From: a virus
IMG/VR virus record: IMGVR_UViG_3300023284_001118
Coordinates: 1-25,573 of that record
Reading direction: 5' to 3' (one strand)
DNA length: 25,573 bases
Shown here one piece after another: positions 22,713 to 25,573 of the stretch. How positions within the stretch are numbered: the first letter of the stretch is position 1; each line of letters begins with the position of its first letter. The notes under the pieces were generated by a model that worked only from the letters and a program-made list of their open reading frames with translations, was not told the DNA's origin and ran no database searches. A program made the translations under genes and the position numbers.

Positions 22713-23888
22713 CTAGATCCCTTGCCGCCTTCTGAACCTTCTCATCATTCTGTCGGTTTCCAGATCCTTAGCGCGCATCCTCATCATGAGGTTGGTCTTC
22801 ATTCGACGATGCGGGTTTCGCCACCCCCTACGTTGTCCACCACGTCCGCTGACGACGGCCGGAAGAGGGGTGCCATCCGCTCCAGCATCCCAGGCTCCCG
22901 CTGCGGCTCGTGTGTCGCCTGCAATGTCCTCCGAAATGGAGATGTTTTCGGGGAAGACTTCAGCGGTCAGGTTGTTACCAAACTCTATAGCTGCGTTATC
23001 CGTGCGCGTGACCGGTTCAACCAGACGCAGATCTTCGGTACCTGCTGTAAGGTTCGCGAACATGACCCGGGTACCAGCCCCTCCAGTCCCAGCTTGGAAC
23101 GTAGCACTTTCGATCAGATCCCCAGGCAACCCTTCGGTCGTGCCCGACCCATCGCTGAGGATATTCTGATCACAGCCAGCATTCCAGGGATCACCAGACC
23201 CTGCCGTGATGGTAATGGCAGCAGCTAACGCGTCTGCGTGAAGCAGGGTGTTTCTCATATCAACATCGGTAGTTGAAGGACTGTCGATGTCGAGTGCGGC
23301 ATGACCGGCACCATCCCTTCCCACGTTCCACACCGTGTTGTTGTAGATCCGAACCGTATGACCAATGCCATCAAGGCTAATCCCATGCCGATCGCAGTTG
23401 TAGATCGCGGTGTTGATCAGATCGACCGTGCAGTTGTCCGCGCTGGTCAGGAAAAAACCGATGCCTTGGTCCCGCATGATCAGCTTGTCCATGTGCAGGA
23501 ACATATTGTCCGCTGTGGAGTTGATCCTGAGGCATGGACGGAAGTCGCTAGGCACAGAATCCGAGAGTTCAAGCCAGGTGACATGTGCGTGATGGGCTGT
23601 ATTCTGGAAGATGATAGGTATGGTGCTGGCCGAAACAACACGGGCACCTGTTCCGGCGGTGCCGTCATGACGAGCTGCGGCGTTTTCCGCGTCAATCCAG
23701 ATGTAGCGTGTGGCATCTGAAGCCCACGTTGTTCCTATAGCCACCTCGCCCGTATGCAGCTCATCCTTCATCGCCGCACGAGCGATCTTGTCAGCAACTA
23801 GAAGATCTGTTCTCTCTCCGGAGTCCCAAAGCGCGAGTGTCGCGTAATCGGCTGCGGTGCCGACGGTGTTGGAATCTACAGTGACCAT
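22713..23888 (-). CDS. Right-handed beta-helix-like protein with shared Arg-rich C-terminal module
   Basis: 391 residues from ATG 23888, four bases after the upstream TAA; the longer frame to 23945 would need a TTG start inside the previous gene. Residues about 100-280 have beta-helix-type rungs with repeated short strands and Asn/Asp turns (CTVDLINTAIYNCDRHGISL, HTVRIYNNTVWNVGRDG). Such folds are typical of phage tailspikes and decoration proteins, some with polysaccharide lyase activity, but catalytic residues are not evident. Residues 347-391 form the Arg-rich module (SGRGGQRRGWRNPHRR, then RRFRRRQGI) also found in the LamG-like protein. It belongs to the accessory structural group upstream of terminase. 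Confidence 0.7.
   Translation of the reverse strand: MVTVDSNTVGTAADYATLALWDSGERTDLLVADKIARAAMKDELHTGEVAIGTTWASDATRYIWIDAENAAARHDGTAGTGARVVSASTIPIIFQNTAHHAHVTWLELSDSVPSDFRPCLRINSTADNMFLHMDKLIMRDQGIGFFLTSADNCTVDLINTAIYNCDRHGISLDGIGHTVRIYNNTVWNVGRDGAGHAALDIDSPSTTDVDMRNTLLHADALAAAITITAGSGDPWNAGCDQNILSDGSGTTEGLPGDLIESATFQAGTGGAGTRVMFANLTAGTEDLRLVEPVTRTDNAAIEFGNNLTAEVFPENISISEDIAGDTRAAAGAWDAGADGTPLPAVVSGRGGQRRGWRNPHRRMKTNLMMRMRAKDLETDRMMRRFRRRQGI
22716..22850 (-). repeat. C-terminal Arg-rich module, copy in the beta-helix gene
   Basis: Encodes 45 residues; the first 16 (22803-22850) are identical to those of the LamG-like protein. The following 29 keep a pattern of Met, Arg and Lys with about ten alignable identities, showing that the homology extends to the stop codon. 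Confidence 0.85.
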
Positions 23889-23892
23889 GGAA

Positions 23893-24243
23893 TTACGGCC
23901 CCAGCGCCGGGTTGGCCTTACGCAAAAGGGCGTTCGGGTTGACAACCGTTAGCGTGCGATTTTGAGCGATCTCGGCAGCCTGAGGTGGTAGGAAGTTCAC
24001 CGCCAGCAAACGCAAGGTGTCACCAGTCAGGTCGTCTACGTTGGTCTCCATGAAGTCGTCGAAAGCTGCCGTCGGAGATCCCGGCGAATGCACACTGCGA
24101 AAGTTGTTGTTAGGTCGGCTGTTCCAGCCGGTGACCGTATTTGGGTCCTCGACGACCTTAGTGCCGGGATGAACGCCGTCGGCCAGGTTGGCAACGACTA
24201 CGTCGCCCTGCCCGGGACGGTTGCTGAGGATGACATAGGCCAT
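23893..24243 (-). CDS. Hypothetical small virion-associated protein
   Basis: 116 residues beginning MAYVILSNRPGQGDVVVANL. The N-terminal half is probably beta-rich, with a Pro/Asn-rich middle (TGWNSRPNNNFRS); the end is helical and then Pro-rich. No family is recognised. The start has AGGTGA four bases upstream, just after a hairpin and a possible 9-codon leader. It lies four bases before the beta-helix gene, so the two are probably co-translated. Confidence 0.6.
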   Translation of the reverse strand: MAYVILSNRPGQGDVVVANLADGVHPGTKVVEDPNTVTGWNSRPNNNFRSVHSPGSPTAAFDDFMETNVDDLTGDTLRLLAVNFLPPQAAEIAQNRTLTVVNPNALLRKANPALGP

Positions 24244-24254
24244 GTTTCACCTAC

Positions 24255-24270
24255 GGTGGATCGGTCCACC
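24255..24270 (-). promoter_or_regulatory. Hairpin in the leader of the 116-residue gene
   Basis: On the minus strand GGTGGA-CCGA-TCCACC forms a perfect six-pair stem with a four-base loop. It begins at the last base of the mini-ORF stop codon and ends just before the AGGTGA ribosome site. No T-tract follows, so translational control or mRNA processing is more likely than termination. Confidence 0.45.
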
Positions 24271-24299
24271 TACCGCCTTTCAGGATACGTCAGGATCAT
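24270..24299 (-). other. Possible 9-codon leader peptide (MILTYPERR)
   Basis: An ATG preceded by GGAGGGGG at four bases opens a frame of nine codons, stopping at TAG on the edge of the hairpin. The ribosome site is stronger than that of the real gene that follows. It may be a leader or a decayed gene start. The remainder of the 111-base gap (24300-24354) shows nothing that I can name. Confidence 0.3.
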
Positions 24300-24354
24300 G
24301 GATCCCCCTCCCAGAGGGAACCACGACAGTTTGCCACAACCCCTCGCCCGGCGT

Positions 24355-24642
24355 CTAGTAAGGAATCGTCCCCATGGTGACCAACCCCTGGAGGACCTTG
24401 CGGTCAGCACGACCGGCCTTACTCCACGACCTTGACACTACCTTGTACTTGAGCCAGCCCTCGCCCTGACGACGTAACCCTACAGCTCGCCCCATGTCAT
24501 GAACAATCTCGAACGAGGTGCCTACCGGCAGAGGGCTGGTGATGTAGACGATGCAGGACTCGTCACTCTCCCTGAAGTACTTCCAGAGCTTCTGGTATCC
24601 CGGGATCACGTCCTTGGCGCTGCGCTCAAGGTCAGCCGCCAT
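24355..24642 (-). CDS. Small hypothetical protein
   Basis: 95 residues. The start overlaps the preceding gene by 11 bases. The N-terminal 30 residues look helical (DVIPGYQKLWKYFRES); the rest alternates strand-like pieces (CIVYITSPLPVGTSFEIVHD, GWLKYKVVSRSW) with basic turns. A small beta-barrel-like structural or adaptor role is possible, but nothing specific is seen. It ends the first gene group before the 111-base spacer. Confidence 0.55.
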   Translation of the reverse strand: MAADLERSAKDVIPGYQKLWKYFRESDESCIVYITSPLPVGTSFEIVHDMGRAVGLRRQGEGWLKYKVVSRSWSKAGRADRKVLQGLVTMGTIPY

Positions 24643-24658
24643 AGGCCTTGACCTTGCG
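24632..24658 (-). repeat. RKVKAYGG-stop direct repeat, copy in the small basic gene
   Basis: 27 bases matching 24880-24906 at 24 positions. The three differences are synonymous third bases in the Tyr and two Gly codons. Confidence 0.75.
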
Positions 24659-24883
24659 GGAATAATCGAGAATCCTCGTCCGGCGACGTCGAAACTCCTC
24701 AGGATCGAATCGTCTCCAACTCAGCCAGTTGAGACGCCCTGTCTTGCGGTTTCTTACTCGGCCTCGATACATCACAACAACACCGTCAACAACCGCCTCT
24801 TGAACCTCATGCGGCCCCCACACCCGTATGGCACTTCGATAACCGCCCCCAGGGCGGATGACGGCGTTCTTCGGCGGTCTCAT
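24632..24883 (-). CDS. Small basic hypothetical protein ending RKVKAYGG
   Basis: 83 residues from ATG 24883, which overlaps the glycosyltransferase stop (ATGA); the 25-residue-longer frame up to 24958 merely reads through the other gene. It is Arg-rich (VRNRKTGRLNWLSWRRF, EEFRRRRTRILDYS). The last eight residues, RKVKAYGG, and the stop are the same as those of the upstream gene, with 24 of 27 bases equal. The gene thus looks like an insert bounded by a direct repeat of its neighbour's 3' end. Family not recognised. Confidence 0.6.
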   Translation of the reverse strand: MRPPKNAVIRPGGGYRSAIRVWGPHEVQEAVVDGVVVMYRGRVRNRKTGRLNWLSWRRFDPEEFRRRRTRILDYSRKVKAYGG

Positions 24884-24906
24884 CCCCCGTAGGCCTTGAC
24901 CTTGCG
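24880..24906 (-). repeat. RKVKAYGG-stop direct repeat, copy in the glycosyltransferase gene
   Basis: The 3' end of the glycosyltransferase-like gene. The copies are 248 bases apart and enclose the small basic gene. Confidence 0.75.
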
Positions 24907-25573
24907 AATGGGACCCTTGTTGTGCTCTGAGAAGGCCCCGAGCGGCGTGTGCGGCCACACATGAAGGTCGTGGACGTGATCAGAAAGGCTCACCTGACGC
25001 TCTGTCAGGATCTGGGAACGGCCCAGACACAGATCGAAGACCATGGAATCGTGCCACTCGGGCAGGGTGAAGACCTCAGGCTTGCTGCCGAGGTAGCAGG
25101 ATCGCATGTCCAGTAGCATCATGGTGACAGCGGGGTCATCGAGGTTGAAGGCTATGAAGCCCGTCTCTGAATGCCTGAACTTGGGACGGCCAAGATAGAC
25201 GAGCGAGGATATGGAGGCCAACTCGTTTCCCTTGAAGAGCGGATGGAACAGATGGATGAAGTCCACCGTTGGCGGAGCAGTGAAGACGATGTCAGCATCA
25301 AACCAGACAAACCATCCGGTCGTCTCCAGCATGTTGGACATGGCAAAGATCTTGCGAGAGAACTTGATGGCTTGCCGTCGGTAGTTGTCTCCGCTCTCAA
25401 GGTGATGGAAGCGTTCCTTGAACTCCTCTGCCTCCTTGTCCTCGGTCAGGTCTCGATGGTGCATCAACACCCCGCTCTCAAAAACGTATGGTTCCGACCC
25501 ATCGTTGAAGAGATAGAGAGGGAACTGCCAGCCGCTCTCTTGGTAGGAGCTGACGAAGCAGGTTCCATACTGC
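24880..25573 (-). CDS. GT-A-like glycosyltransferase, 5' part outside the window
   Basis: The frame is open through the right edge, so about 230 residues are visible and the true start is beyond; in-frame GTG 25470 is not the start, because the upstream residues (YGTCFVSSYQESGWQFPLYL) read as normal protein. The key motif is TTGWFVWFDADIVF, a DxD-type metal/nucleotide-sugar site after a hydrophobic strand. It is followed by a HSETGFIAFN strand-loop and WHDSMVFDL, arranged as in GT-A fold transferases. The donor and acceptor are unknown; phage versions may modify virion or host glycans. It ends in RKVKAYGG, repeated in the next gene. It is the first visible gene of the long operon. Confidence 0.7.
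   Translation of the reverse strand, partial: QYGTCFVSSYQESGWQFPLYLFNDGSEPYVFESGVLMHHRDLTEDKEAEEFKERFHHLESGDNYRRQAIKFSRKIFAMSNMLETTGWFVWFDADIVFTAPPTVDFIHLFHPLFKGNELASISSLVYLGRPKFRHSETGFIAFNLDDPAVTMMLLDMRSCYLGSKPEVFTLPEWHDSMVFDLCLGRSQILTERQVSLSDHVHDLHVWPHTPLGAFSEHNKGPIRKVKAYGG

Noticed and set aside
20115-24243. The accessory proteins before terminase as a prophage or defence island
   Set aside because: No integrase, repressor, transposase or recognisable defence gene is visible. Overlapping junctions tie these genes to the structural operon.
24884-24958. A longer start for the 83-aa gene at 24958
   Set aside because: The extra residues only read the glycosyltransferase 3' end in another frame, while ATG 24883 forms the operon's usual ATGA overlap.
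1-25573. CRISPR array or insertion sequence
   Set aside because: No regularly spaced repeats with unique spacers, no transposase-like protein, and no terminal inverted repeats with target duplications were seen. The direct repeats found are coding gene ends.

Overview
The window is part of the genome of a tailed double-stranded DNA bacteriophage (Caudoviricetes), almost certainly a short-tailed (podovirus-like) one. The evidence is a packaging and head module (terminase large subunit, portal, scaffold, major capsid protein) followed directly by genes that look like a head-tail adaptor, a nozzle/tail-tube protein and large internal or ejection proteins. No tape measure, sheath or baseplate gene is visible. 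The major capsid protein resembles the SU10/DUF5309 family. The host cannot be told from this sequence. Base composition looks moderately GC-rich throughout, and no sharp compositional break was seen by eye.

Layout. Positions 1-920 hold four short plus-strand genes: an unknown, a lipoprotein, a one-helix membrane protein and an unknown. They converge on a 138-bp spacer rich in inverted repeats. Everything from 1059 to the right edge lies on the minus strand and reads right to left as one long, tightly packed operon. In transcription order: a partial GT-A-like glycosyltransferase (24880 to edge), two small unknowns, a 111-bp spacer with a possible 9-codon leader and a hairpin, a small unknown (23893), a beta-helix protein (22713), a LamG-like protein (21845), terminase large subunit (20115), a small protein (19873), portal (17540), a helical protein (17208), two tiny very basic proteins (17053, 16834), scaffold (15906), major capsid (14820), a stable UUCG hairpin, a zinc-ribbon protein (14301), three tiny genes (14122, 13976, 13749), adaptor-like protein (12388), nozzle-like protein (8948), two virion-like unknowns (8382, 7927), a collagen-like/glycine-zipper protein (6894), a coiled-coil protein (5884), a 1414-residue probable ejection protein (1640) and an MptE/GT42-like protein (1059). 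Most junctions are ATGA, GTGA or TAATG overlaps. This points to translational coupling, and I used it to choose several starts.

The most unusual signal is a repeated architecture: the 3' end of one gene recurs at the 3' end of a following gene. It occurs three times. (1) The last 31 codons of the zinc-ribbon gene and the first 18 codons of the adaptor gene both occur twice, each pair flanking a different small gene (60-aa and 75-aa). The two units meet in a 49-aa in-frame chimera missed by a simple length cutoff. (2) The beta-helix and LamG proteins, unrelated in their bodies, end in the same Arg-rich module with an identical 16-residue core encoded by many different synonymous codons. (3) The glycosyltransferase and the small gene after it both end in RKVKAYGG. 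Differences between copies are mostly synonymous. The copies therefore either came from diverged relatives whose proteins were under selection, or are still selected as functional tags. Together they suggest that accessory genes enter this structural operon through short homology at gene ends, or that shared terminal peptides tether different proteins to the same virion partner.
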